NCBI GenBank assembly: GCA_019414545.1
Contig: DXLV01000009.1
Coordinates: forward strand, 33,450-48,695
Length of the DNA stretch: 15,246 nucleotides
Direction: 5' to 3'
Source: Collinsella sp.
GTDB taxonomy: Bacteria > Actinomycetota > Coriobacteriia > Coriobacteriales > Coriobacteriaceae
The position numbers and the translations under genes were made by a program. Positions within the stretch are counted from its first letter, which is position 1. Every line of letters begins with the position of its first letter. Shown one piece after another: positions 1 to 5,952 of the stretch. Under the pieces are notes generated by a model. It made no database searches and had not been told where the DNA came from. It worked only from the letters and a program-made list of their open reading frames with translations.

Positions 1-2
1 TG

Positions 3-437
3 CCCGATGAGCTAATGGAGAGGTTTAAACGCAACCTTGGTTTCTACGCCTCGTCGGTAAGTTCTGTTGATCAGGTTGCCTTGGCGCGTTTGCTGGAATC
101 GGGTGATTACGAGCGACATGTGAACCGCGTGCGCGTGCGTGCTCGCGAGGCACGCGATGGCCTGGCAGCGCTTGTACGGAAAGCGTTTCCGGCAGGGGAG
201 GTCTCGATCGAGCATGCAGACGCGGGCCTTTACTGCACTGTTGCCCTGGCCGAGGACAAGGCGGGGGAGAGTTTCGCGAAGGCTCTCGCTGACGCTCGTA
301 TTTCCTATGTCAACATCGCCGATTGCCTGTGGACGGCTGATCGGGCATCGACTAAGAACGCTCCATCTCGCGTCCTCATACAATACGACGACCTGAGTCC
401 TCAGTCGCTCAGCGTTCTTCAAGAACATCTGCAATAA
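3..437 (+). CDS. MocR/PdxR-type transcriptional regulator, C-terminal fragment (5' end outside window)
   Basis: The reading frame is open from the first complete codon at 3, so the gene begins upstream of the window; the ATG at 15 is internal. The visible 144 residues match the last part of the fold-type I aminotransferase domain of MocR regulators (GntR winged helix fused to a PLP-binding domain). Recognisable pieces are the PDELMERFKRNLGFYASSVSSVDQ-like stretch at the start, the ALARLLESGDYERHVNRVR helix, the DAGLYC strand and the terminal RVLIQYDDLSPQSLSVLQEHL helix. In this family PLP or its adducts control DNA binding, often of vitamin B6 or amino-acid genes. The PLP lysine and the DNA-binding domain are not visible, so the target is unknown. 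A stand-alone class I aminotransferase is possible, but the short ending fits MocR better. The gene converges on the rubrerythrin gene across a shared terminator. Confidence 0.75.
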   Translation, partial: PDELMERFKRNLGFYASSVSSVDQVALARLLESGDYERHVNRVRVRAREARDGLAALVRKAFPAGEVSIEHADAGLYCTVALAEDKAGESFAKALADARISYVNIADCLWTADRASTKNAPSRVLIQYDDLSPQSLSVLQEHLQ

Positions 438-444
438 GCCCACG

Positions 445-475
445 AAAAAGGCCCGAACCATGCGGTCCGGGCCTT
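445..475 (-). terminator. Bidirectional Rho-independent terminator between MocR and rubrerythrin genes
   Basis: A 12-bp stem (448-459 with 464-475, one A-C mismatch) closes a 4-base loop. On the minus strand it is followed by five T's (449-445), so it best ends the rubrerythrin transcript. It also lies 10 bases after the MocR stop codon and can fold in that transcript, though without a U tract. Confidence 0.8.
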
Positions 476-508
476 ATCGAGCTAGAGGTTATCTCTCAGG
501 CGGCTGGC

Positions 509-1069
509 TTAGCCAAAGTAGCGCTTGAGCAGGCCGGCGAAAGCCTTGCCGTGGCGAGCTTCGTCGCGAGCCATCTCGTGCACGGTGTCGTGGATGGCAT
601 CGAGACCAGCGGCCTTGGCACGCTTGGCAAGATCGGTCTTGCCAGCGGTGGCGCCATTCTCGGCCTCAACGCGCATTTCGAGGTTCTTCTTGGTGGAGTC
701 GGTCACGACCTCGCCCAGGAGCTCGGCGAACTTGGCGGCATGCTCTGCCTCCTCGTGGGCAGCCTTCTCCCAGTACAGGCCGATCTCGGGATAGCCCTCG
801 CGATGGGCGACGCGAGCCATGGCCAGGTACATACCGACCTCGGAGCACTCGCCCTCAAAGTTGGCGCGCAGGTCGGCAACGATGTCCTCAGAGACGCCCT
901 CCATCTTGGCGACGCCTACGACGTGCTCAGCAGCCCACTCGAGCTGGCCCTCCTCCTGCTTCAGGAAGCGAGAACCGGGAACGCCGCACTGGGGGCACTT
1001 AAAATCCTCGGGCAGCTGGTCGCCGTCGAACTCTTCCACATAACCGCAAACGGGGCAAACAAACTTCAT
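509..1069 (-). CDS. rbr: Reverse-type rubrerythrin (N-terminal rubredoxin, C-terminal diiron domain)
   Basis: This 186-residue protein begins with a rubredoxin-like FeS4 site (C5-x2-C8 and C25-x2-C28) and continues with a ferritin-like four-helix diiron domain (EGE, EEAEH and DEARH motifs). That order is the reverse of classical rubrerythrin, where rubredoxin is C-terminal. Reverse rubrerythrins of clostridia act as the terminal peroxidase in cytosolic H2O2 and O2 detoxification, fed by NADH through rubredoxin oxidoreductase-type partners. The start at 1069 is chosen because an AAAGGA ribosome site lies 7-8 bases upstream and the rubredoxin fold begins there. A longer frame from 1162 would start inside the promoter -10 box. 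The gene is monocistronic, with its own promoter and terminator. No reductase partner is adjacent. Confidence 0.93.
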   Translation of the reverse strand: MKFVCPVCGYVEEFDGDQLPEDFKCPQCGVPGSRFLKQEEGQLEWAAEHVVGVAKMEGVSEDIVADLRANFEGECSEVGMYLAMARVAHREGYPEIGLYWEKAAHEEAEHAAKFAELLGEVVTDSTKKNLEMRVEAENGATAGKTDLAKRAKAAGLDAIHDTVHEMARDEARHGKAFAGLLKRYFG

Positions 1070-1100
1070 GATTCGATCCTTTCGATCGATGGCGATGGCG

Positions 1101-1139
1101 CGCTCGTCCGGTCCCGTAAGGGCCCTCTCCGGACGTGCG
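1101..1139 (-). promoter_or_regulatory. Stable hairpin at the 5' end of the rubrerythrin leader
   Basis: A 10-bp stem with one T-T mismatch pairs 1101-1111 with 1129-1139, and the 17-base loop contains a further CCC/GGG pairing (1113-1115 with 1120-1122). From the predicted transcription start near 1147 the hairpin would sit at the very 5' end of a roughly 78-base leader. It may protect the mRNA or take part in control. It resembles no riboswitch I recognise. Confidence 0.5.
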
Positions 1140-1153
1140 TCTTGACGGGTTCT

Positions 1154-1181
1154 ATTATCCATAAATGCAACTAAATGTGAA
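1154..1181 (-). promoter_or_regulatory. Rubrerythrin promoter with AT-rich upstream element
   Basis: Read on the minus strand, a -35 TTCACA (1181-1176) and a -10 GATAAT (1159-1154) are 16 bases apart. Upstream, 1191-1219 is almost entirely A/T in a GC-rich genome, like an UP element. A 9-base palindrome CCTATTAGG (1183-1191) abuts the -35 and could be an operator. No PerR or Fur box is convincing. Confidence 0.6.
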
Positions 1182-1230
1182 GCCTATTAGGAATGATTTT
1201 TAATAAAACAATTTTAAGCATGTGAAGATG

Positions 1231-1280
1231 TTGATTGATTAACGATTGGCAAGCCATATGCGGACGCCGATGAGTACAAT
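1231..1280 (+). promoter_or_regulatory. Probable control region of the Fe-ADH/ALDH operon
   Basis: A -10-like TACAAT lies at 1275-1280, which would give a leader of about 40 bases, but the only -35-like word upstream (TTGGCA, 1246-1251) is too far away at 23 bases. TGGC-AA-GCCA (1247-1256) is a small inverted repeat and TTGATTGATT (1231-1240) a tandem repeat; either could bind a regulator. This is a weak assignment. Confidence 0.3.
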
Positions 1281-1326
1281 CGGTCGAGCAAATGTTGACC
1301 CATCAACAAATGAGGGAGCTTCCTTT

Positions 1327-2547
1327 ATGCATCTAGCCCGTCGTGCCTGGTGCCGAACGTATCAAACGGTTTTTCGCATTGCATTGCCGGTGCTGCCCTA
1401 TACCGAGCCACGCATTCTGGAGCACGCCGAGGATGTGCCCGCAGTGCTTCGGGCGCGTTCGATACAGCGGGTCCTTATCGTGACGGATCCCGGTATTGCC
1501 CGCCTGGGGCTCACGGCACCGCTCGAGACGGCGCTCGCGTCCAAGGGAATCGGCGTTGCGATCTATGCCAAAACATCAGCGAACCCCACGGTCTCAAACG
1601 TGGAGGAAGCGGCGTCTCTGTATCGAGCGCGCGCCTGCCAGGCCATTATCGGCTTTGGCGGCGGTTCTGCCATGGACTGTGCCAAGGGCGTGGGTGCGCG
1701 CATCGCGCAACCCAACAAACCCATCAACAAGATGCGCGGCCTGCTGCGTGTCCATCGTCGCCTGCCGCTGCTCATCGCCGTTCCCACCACGGCGGGCACG
1801 GGAAGCGAGGTCACGCTTGCAGCGGTAATTACCGACGACGAGACGCACTACAAGTACCCCATCAACGACTTTGTGCTGATCCCGCGCTATGCGGTGCACG
1901 ACCCCGAGTTTACGCGCGGCCTGCCCGCCTCCATTACGGGGCAAACGGGTATGGACGCCCTGACGCATGCCGTCGAGGCCTTTATCGGGCGCAGCACCAC
2001 GCCCTATACGCGCAAGATGGCGCGCCAGGCGGTGCAGCTCATCCACGACAATTTGCTCGAGGCCTATGAGCACGGGGAGAACATGCGTGCGCGCCGCAAT
2101 ATGCTTTCGGCGGCGTATAAAGCGGGTGTTGCCTTTACGCGCTCCTATGTTGGATACGTCCATGCCATCGCGCACAGCCTGGGCGGGCGTTACGGGATTC
2201 CCCACGGCTTGGCCAACGCCATCATCTTGCCGCACATGCTTCGTGCCTATGGCGAAGCCGCTGCTCCTAAACTCGCCGATCTCGCCCGCATGGCCGGTAT
2301 CGCGCCGGCTAACGCGCAGGACAGCCTGGCGGCCGAGGCCTTTATCGATTGGGTCGACCGCATGAACGAGGCCCTGGGAATCCCCAAATATGTCTCGGGT
2401 ATTCGCCGCTCCGATATTCCGCAAATGGCGACGCATGCCGATGCCGAGGCCAATCCCCTGTACCCCGTTCCGCTATTAATGGACCGCTTGGAGCTCGAGC
2501 ATATGTATGAAGTCGTTGCAGGTGGTATGTTTGAGGGCGAGAACTAG
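1327..2547 (+). CDS. Iron-containing alcohol dehydrogenase
   Basis: The 406-residue product belongs to the group III (Fe-dependent) alcohol dehydrogenases, cytosolic NAD(P)-linked enzymes that interconvert alcohols and aldehydes. It carries the nucleotide-binding GFGGGSAMDCAKG loop, the TTAGTGSEVT motif and the metal-ligand set: Asp and His in MDALTHAVE, then two His 14 residues apart in HAIAHSLGG and GIPHGLANA. The start at 1327 is preferred because GAGGGAG lies 8 bases upstream and the usual N-terminal helix begins there; in-frame codons back to 1246 lack a ribosome site. The N-terminus (RTYQTVFRIALPVLPYTEP) resembles clostridial and Bacteroides enzymes that sit beside class-3 aldehyde dehydrogenases, as this one does. 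The substrate is not evident; a medium or aromatic alcohol/aldehyde is plausible. Confidence 0.92.
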   Translation: MHLARRAWCRTYQTVFRIALPVLPYTEPRILEHAEDVPAVLRARSIQRVLIVTDPGIARLGLTAPLETALASKGIGVAIYAKTSANPTVSNVEEAASLYRARACQAIIGFGGGSAMDCAKGVGARIAQPNKPINKMRGLLRVHRRLPLLIAVPTTAGTGSEVTLAAVITDDETHYKYPINDFVLIPRYAVHDPEFTRGLPASITGQTGMDALTHAVEAFIGRSTTPYTRKMARQAVQLIHDNLLEAYEHGENMRARRNMLSAAYKAGVAFTRSYVGYVHAIAHSLGGRYGIPHGLANAIILPHMLRAYGEAAAPKLADLARMAGIAPANAQDSLAAEAFIDWVDRMNEALGIPKYVSGIRRSDIPQMATHADAEANPLYPVPLLMDRLELEHMYEVVAGGMFEGEN

Positions 2548-2555
2548 GAGGGTCC

Positions 2556-3935
2556 ATGAACACCGAGGAAATTGCGTGCATCGTCGGCGATCAGCGCGTC
2601 TACTTTAAGACGCACGCCACGTTTGATGTCGATGCTCGACGTCGTGCGCTCGTGAGTTTACGCGATGCAGTGCGGGCCCACGAGGCCGATATTGCCCATG
2701 CGCTCAAGACCGATCTGGGCAAGTCGCATGACGAGGCCTATATGTGCGAGATCGGCACGTCGCTTTCCGAGATTCGTCATCAGATTACGCACGTGGCCCG
2801 ATGGAGCCGCCCACGCCTGCGTCCGTGTGACCTCGCCAACGCCGTGAGTGTGTGCAAGACGCAGTCCGTGCCCTATGGCGTCACACTCATCATGGCTCCG
2901 TGGAACTACCCGTTTTTGCTGACGCTCGAGCCACTCGCCGGCGCCCTTGCCGCGGGCAATACTGTGGTCATCAAGCCGAGCGCCTATGCTCCGGCATCGA
3001 GCGCGGTGCTCAAGCAAATCTGTGAAGAGGCATTTGATCCGCGCTTGGTGACGGTCGTCGAAGGCGGGCGTGCCGAAAACGAAGTGTTGCTCGATGAGTG
3101 CTGGGACAAGATCTTCTTTACCGGTAGCGTTCCGGTCGGCAAGCTCGTCATGGAGCGTGCAAGTAAAAACCTCACGCCCGTGACGCTTGAGCTGGGCGGA
3201 AAGAGTCCCTGCATCGTGGATGCGACGGCTAACTTGAAGGTCGCGGCACGCCGTATCGCCTTTGGTAAATGGCTCAACGTGGGGCAGACCTGCGTGGCGC
3301 CCGACTACCTGCTGGTCGATACGCGCGTGCACGACGAGCTGCTGGGTCTCATCAAGGAAGAGACCCGCCGTATGTTTGGCGAGCATCCGCTCGATAACGA
3401 AGATTACGGGCATATCGTCAACGCCAAGCATTTTGCGCGCGTGCGCGGGCTGATCGATCCCGATAAGGTTGTGCTTGGAGGTACCGCGCGCGAGACTTCG
3501 CTCAAGATCGAGCCGACGATTTTGGACGGCGTGTCCCCCGATGACGCCGTGATGCAGGAGGAGATTTTCGGCCCCATCTTGCCGGTGCTGACGTTTGAGA
3601 GCCTAGACGAGGCAGAGACGTTTATTACGGATTGCCCGACGCCGTTGGCCCTGTATATCTTTAGTCAAGACCGCGCAGTTCAGCAGCGCTTTGTGCGCTA
3701 CGTGCCCTTTGGCGGCGGCTGCGTCAACGACACGATCATGCACCTGGCTACGAGCCATATGGGCTTTGGCGGCATGGGTGCGAGCGGCATGGGGCAGTAC
3801 CATGGCCGCGAGAGCTTCGATACGTTTAGCCACAAGAAGAGCATCGTGAACAAGGCAACCTGGCTGGACGTGCCATTCCGCTACGCTCCTTATGCAAGCT
3901 GGAAGCACAAGTTCGTGCGCATGTTTGTGCATTAG
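2556..3935 (+). CDS. Class-3 type NAD(P)-dependent aldehyde dehydrogenase
   Basis: The 459-residue protein is a full-length member of the ALDH3-like branch, which oxidises aldehydes to carboxylic acids and is usually shorter than ALDH1/2. The catalytic set is present: Asn117 in PWNYPF, Glu212 in LELGGKSP and nucleophile Cys246 in GQTCVAPDY. The FTGS cofactor loop is at 188-191 and EEIFGP at 335-340, and the typical C-terminal signature (SHMGFGG...SFDTFSHKKSIV) is intact. An AGGAGGG ribosome site overlaps the stop codon of the alcohol dehydrogenase 8 bases upstream, so the two are co-transcribed and probably coupled. Together they would oxidise an alcohol to an acid or, in reverse, detoxify an aldehyde. 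The C-terminus has no obvious membrane anchor. Confidence 0.94.
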   Translation: MNTEEIACIVGDQRVYFKTHATFDVDARRRALVSLRDAVRAHEADIAHALKTDLGKSHDEAYMCEIGTSLSEIRHQITHVARWSRPRLRPCDLANAVSVCKTQSVPYGVTLIMAPWNYPFLLTLEPLAGALAAGNTVVIKPSAYAPASSAVLKQICEEAFDPRLVTVVEGGRAENEVLLDECWDKIFFTGSVPVGKLVMERASKNLTPVTLELGGKSPCIVDATANLKVAARRIAFGKWLNVGQTCVAPDYLLVDTRVHDELLGLIKEETRRMFGEHPLDNEDYGHIVNAKHFARVRGLIDPDKVVLGGTARETSLKIEPTILDGVSPDDAVMQEEIFGPILPVLTFESLDEAETFITDCPTPLALYIFSQDRAVQQRFVRYVPFGGGCVNDTIMHLATSHMGFGGMGASGMGQYHGRESFDTFSHKKSIVNKATWLDVPFRYAPYASWKHKFVRMFVH

Positions 3936-3959
3936 ATTCAGATGGCATAGGGAAAAACA

Positions 3960-3997
3960 AAGTGGCCGCCCCCGCGTAAGCGAAGACGGCCACTTCT
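3960..3997 (+). terminator. Hairpin terminator after the ADH/ALDH operon
   Basis: A perfect 9-bp stem (3960-3968 with 3987-3995) closes an 18-base loop that can itself pair internally. It starts 24 bases after the aldehyde dehydrogenase stop. The plus-strand tail is only weakly T-rich, whereas the opposite strand has a good T tract, so efficiency is uncertain. Confidence 0.55.
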
Positions 3998-4187
3998 CAC
4001 GATGAAAACGTGTATCGGAGTTGGCAAGACCCGCAGCCACGGGTGCCATCCGTGCCCCTATCTTATCTGCAAGCGTTCCGTCGCGCAAGCGTTGCGGCAA
4101 GCGATTGAAAGGCGCGGACAGGATGAATTTGTGTCCGCACGGGCCCGTAGACTTCTCAACTATGTTGTGGATGCTCGCTAATCGGTA

Positions 4188-4379
4188 ATGGAAGCGCACG
4201 TGTTTGATGACGATGACCTGTTCGATCTGACAGACGATCCGTTTGAGTGGGATATGCTACTCGATGACGATGAGTTGGAGCAGGACCGTAAGAAGCGGCA
4301 GGGCAAGAAGGCGCGGGATGACGCTTCGAAAAAGCAGGACAAGCGTCGCCGAGGCCTGTTCGGCGGGCTCTTTGGGTGA
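4188..4379 (+). CDS. Small charge-segregated protein of unknown function (63 aa)
   Basis: I do not recognise this protein. Its first 32 residues are very acidic (about 15 Asp/Glu, with aromatic residues in FDDDDLFDLTDDPFEWDMLL). Residues 33-55 are Lys/Arg-rich, and it ends in a repeated GLFGGLFG. There is no signal peptide, membrane segment or cysteine. Codon use looks like the neighbours, which supports it being real. No Shine-Dalgarno site precedes the ATG. An in-frame TAA stands at 4179-4181, so the frame cannot start further upstream. The ATG overlaps the stop (TAATG) of a possible 21-codon ORF at 4123-4188, so translational coupling is one explanation. The acidic and basic halves could interact with each other or with nucleic acid-binding partners, which is speculation. 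Confidence 0.55.
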   Translation: MEAHVFDDDDLFDLTDDPFEWDMLLDDDELEQDRKKRQGKKARDDASKKQDKRRRGLFGGLFG

Positions 4380-4405
4380 CTGTCTCATCGCCGCGTCTGT
4401 ATACT
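4376..4405 (+). promoter_or_regulatory. Promoter of the metallophosphoesterase gene
   Basis: A -10 TATACT (4400-4405, five of six consensus bases) is 18 bases from a -35 GTGACT (4376-4381, four of six) that overlaps the stop codon of the preceding small gene. The predicted start near 4412 gives a short leader before the ATG at 4446. Confidence 0.5.
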
Positions 4406-4445
4406 AAACAGGTCTTATACGCGTTGCGAAATGAGGACAGAGACG

Positions 4446-4991
4446 ATGATGTGGTTTACCGCCGACCTGCACCTGGGCGATACGAATATCTTGCGCGACA
4501 TGGATCGACCGTTTGATTCGGTCGAGGAGATGAACCGCAAGGTCATCGATGCCATCAATGAGTGCGTGGCTGTGGATGACCGCCTCTATATCTTGGGAGA
4601 CTTTACCTATCGTTTGCCCCTGGCGGAGGCGGTGCGCCTGCGCGAGCGCATCGAATGTCAGAACGTAACGCTCATCCGCGGTAACCATGACGGCGACTGG
4701 GAAGATCCAGACGCGCCGCACATTTGGGATGAGGTGCGCGATTATCTGGAGGTCGCCCCCGGTTACGCTAAGGGCCATCGCCTGGTAATGAGCCATTACC
4801 CCATGCTCAGCTGGAATGGCAAGGCGCGCGGCGCCATCATGCTGCACGGGCACATCCACAGCAGGGGAGACCGTACCAATACGCGCAACCGCGATCGCGA
4901 GCACCCTATCTTTCGCTACGACGTTGGCCTCGATGCCAACGACTACAAGCCCGTAAGCCGCGACCAGATCCTTGGCTTCTTTGGACTGTAG
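4446..4991 (+). CDS. Calcineurin-like metallophosphoesterase
   Basis: The 181-residue protein has every metal-binding motif of the calcineurin-like phosphoesterase superfamily in order: DLH (D7, H9), GDF (D52), GNHD (N80, H81), SHYP (H117) and GHIH (H136, H138). It is therefore probably an active cytosolic two-metal phosphodiesterase or phosphatase. The single-domain size is typical of the small bacterial branch whose substrates are mostly unknown. ATG 4446 is chosen because AGGA lies 8 bases upstream; an ATG at 4431 overlaps that site. It has its own promoter and is followed by a strong hairpin, so co-transcription with the downstream deacetylase gene would depend on read-through. Confidence 0.88.
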   Translation: MMWFTADLHLGDTNILRDMDRPFDSVEEMNRKVIDAINECVAVDDRLYILGDFTYRLPLAEAVRLRERIECQNVTLIRGNHDGDWEDPDAPHIWDEVRDYLEVAPGYAKGHRLVMSHYPMLSWNGKARGAIMLHGHIHSRGDRTNTRNRDREHPIFRYDVGLDANDYKPVSRDQILGFFGL

Positions 4992-4999
4992 CCCTCAAG

Positions 5000-5030
5000 C
5001 CACCACAAAGGCACCTTTGTGGTGGTCTTT
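5000..5030 (+). terminator. Strong terminator after the metallophosphoesterase gene
   Basis: A 12-base perfect inverted repeat (5000-5011 with 5014-5025), forming at least 11 bp with a small loop, is followed by TCTTT. It begins 8 bases after the stop codon. Its left half recurs after the next gene (5819-5834). Confidence 0.8.
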
Positions 5031-5048
5031 GCATAGATTGGAGTCGCT

Positions 5049-5813
5049 ATGAAGCAATTGCTCATTCGTGCCGACGATATCGGTTATTCGTATGCCGTTA
5101 ACCTGGGGATTGCCCGCAGTATCAATGAGGGCCTGGTGCGCTCGGCGGGACTTATGCCCAATATGCCCGAGGCCGAGCGTGGCTGGTCGCTCGTGGCGGA
5201 CGCCGGCATTGCGGTGGGCCAGCATACCAACGTGTGCCTGGGCAAGCCGTGTGCCGACCCGGAGCTCATTCCGAGTATGCTCAACGAGAGCGGTGAGTTC
5301 CATAGCAGCCGTACCTTCCGCGAGCATTTTAAGCGCGGCGAAGAACTGATCGACTTTGATGAGGCTTGCATCGAGATCCGCGCGCAGCATGACCGCTTTG
5401 TAGAGATTGTGGGCCGCGAACCCGATTACTTTGAGGCCCATGCCGTCATGAGCAAAAACCTTAACCGAGCGATCTCGGCGGTTGCTCAGGAACTGGGCCT
5501 TAAGGAACAGAAGGCGAGCTTCGAGCCCACGGCGGTTGTGCGATGCGGTGCCACCGACCTGCGCATGGTGATGCACTCGATGGAGCCGGGCTACGAACCC
5601 AAGGACTCGATTATGCGGACGGTTCGCGAGATGGCGGACGGCGAGACGGTCGTCTTTGTGTGCCATCCGGGCTATCTCGATCGTTTTATCTTGGAGAACA
5701 GCTCGCTTACGACCGATCGCACCAAGGAAGTCGATGCGCTGATCGACCCCGAGCTTCGCGCTTGGCTTGAGTCTCAACCTGATCTTCGCCTGATCGACTA
5801 CCGCGACCTGTAG
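5049..5813 (+). CDS. ChbG/YdjC family carbohydrate deacetylase
   Basis: The 254-residue product matches the YdjC/ChbG fold, a metal-dependent deacetylase family that includes the E. coli enzyme removing an acetyl group from chitobiose and chitobiose-6-phosphate. Visible features are the N-terminal ADDIGYS motif (D9/D10), H59 in GQHTN, H131 in EAHAVMSKNL (the likely D/H/H metal site) and HPGY (H206). There is no signal peptide, so it acts in the cytosol. GGAG stands 5 bases before the ATG. No chitobiose transport or phosphotransferase genes are adjacent, so the natural substrate could be another N-acetylated sugar. The promoter is unclear. The gene starts 18 bases after the upstream terminator and is bracketed by two copies of a 16-base sequence. 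Confidence 0.87.
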   Translation: MKQLLIRADDIGYSYAVNLGIARSINEGLVRSAGLMPNMPEAERGWSLVADAGIAVGQHTNVCLGKPCADPELIPSMLNESGEFHSSRTFREHFKRGEELIDFDEACIEIRAQHDRFVEIVGREPDYFEAHAVMSKNLNRAISAVAQELGLKEQKASFEPTAVVRCGATDLRMVMHSMEPGYEPKDSIMRTVREMADGETVVFVCHPGYLDRFILENSSLTTDRTKEVDALIDPELRAWLESQPDLRLIDYRDL

Positions 5814-5818
5814 GGACA

Positions 5819-5855
5819 CAAGCCACCACAAAGGGGATAGGCACCCTCGCGGTGG
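5819..5855 (+). terminator. Imperfect hairpin after the ChbG-type gene
   Basis: CCACC (5823-5827) pairs with GGTGG (5851-5855), and an inner GGG/CCC pairing is possible. The first 16 bases are identical to 4996-5011 in the upstream terminator, so this looks like a diverged copy carrying a short insertion. There is no T tract, so its termination activity is doubtful. Confidence 0.4.
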
Positions 5856-5952
5856 ATCTGGCGTCGTTGCCATTATGGCTGCGGCGCCTTATTTGTCCGC
5901 GTGGCGCGGTAGAGTGTAGAAGGTTGAAATTTGCGTCCATCGAGGAGCTGCT

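Noticed and set aside
1070..1162. N-terminal extension of rubrerythrin
   Set aside because: It would begin at the -10 box, lacks a ribosome site and adds a non-conserved stretch before the rubredoxin domain.
1183..1215. PerR or Fur box upstream of rubrerythrin
   Set aside because: The AT-rich tract has only partial matches to either consensus, so only an unnamed palindrome is reported.
3603..4199. 198-codon minus-strand frame over the ALDH end and the following gap
   Set aside because: Most of it is antisense to the ALDH. The remainder has no ribosome site or domain, although the T-rich side of the 3960-3997 hairpin lies on this strand.
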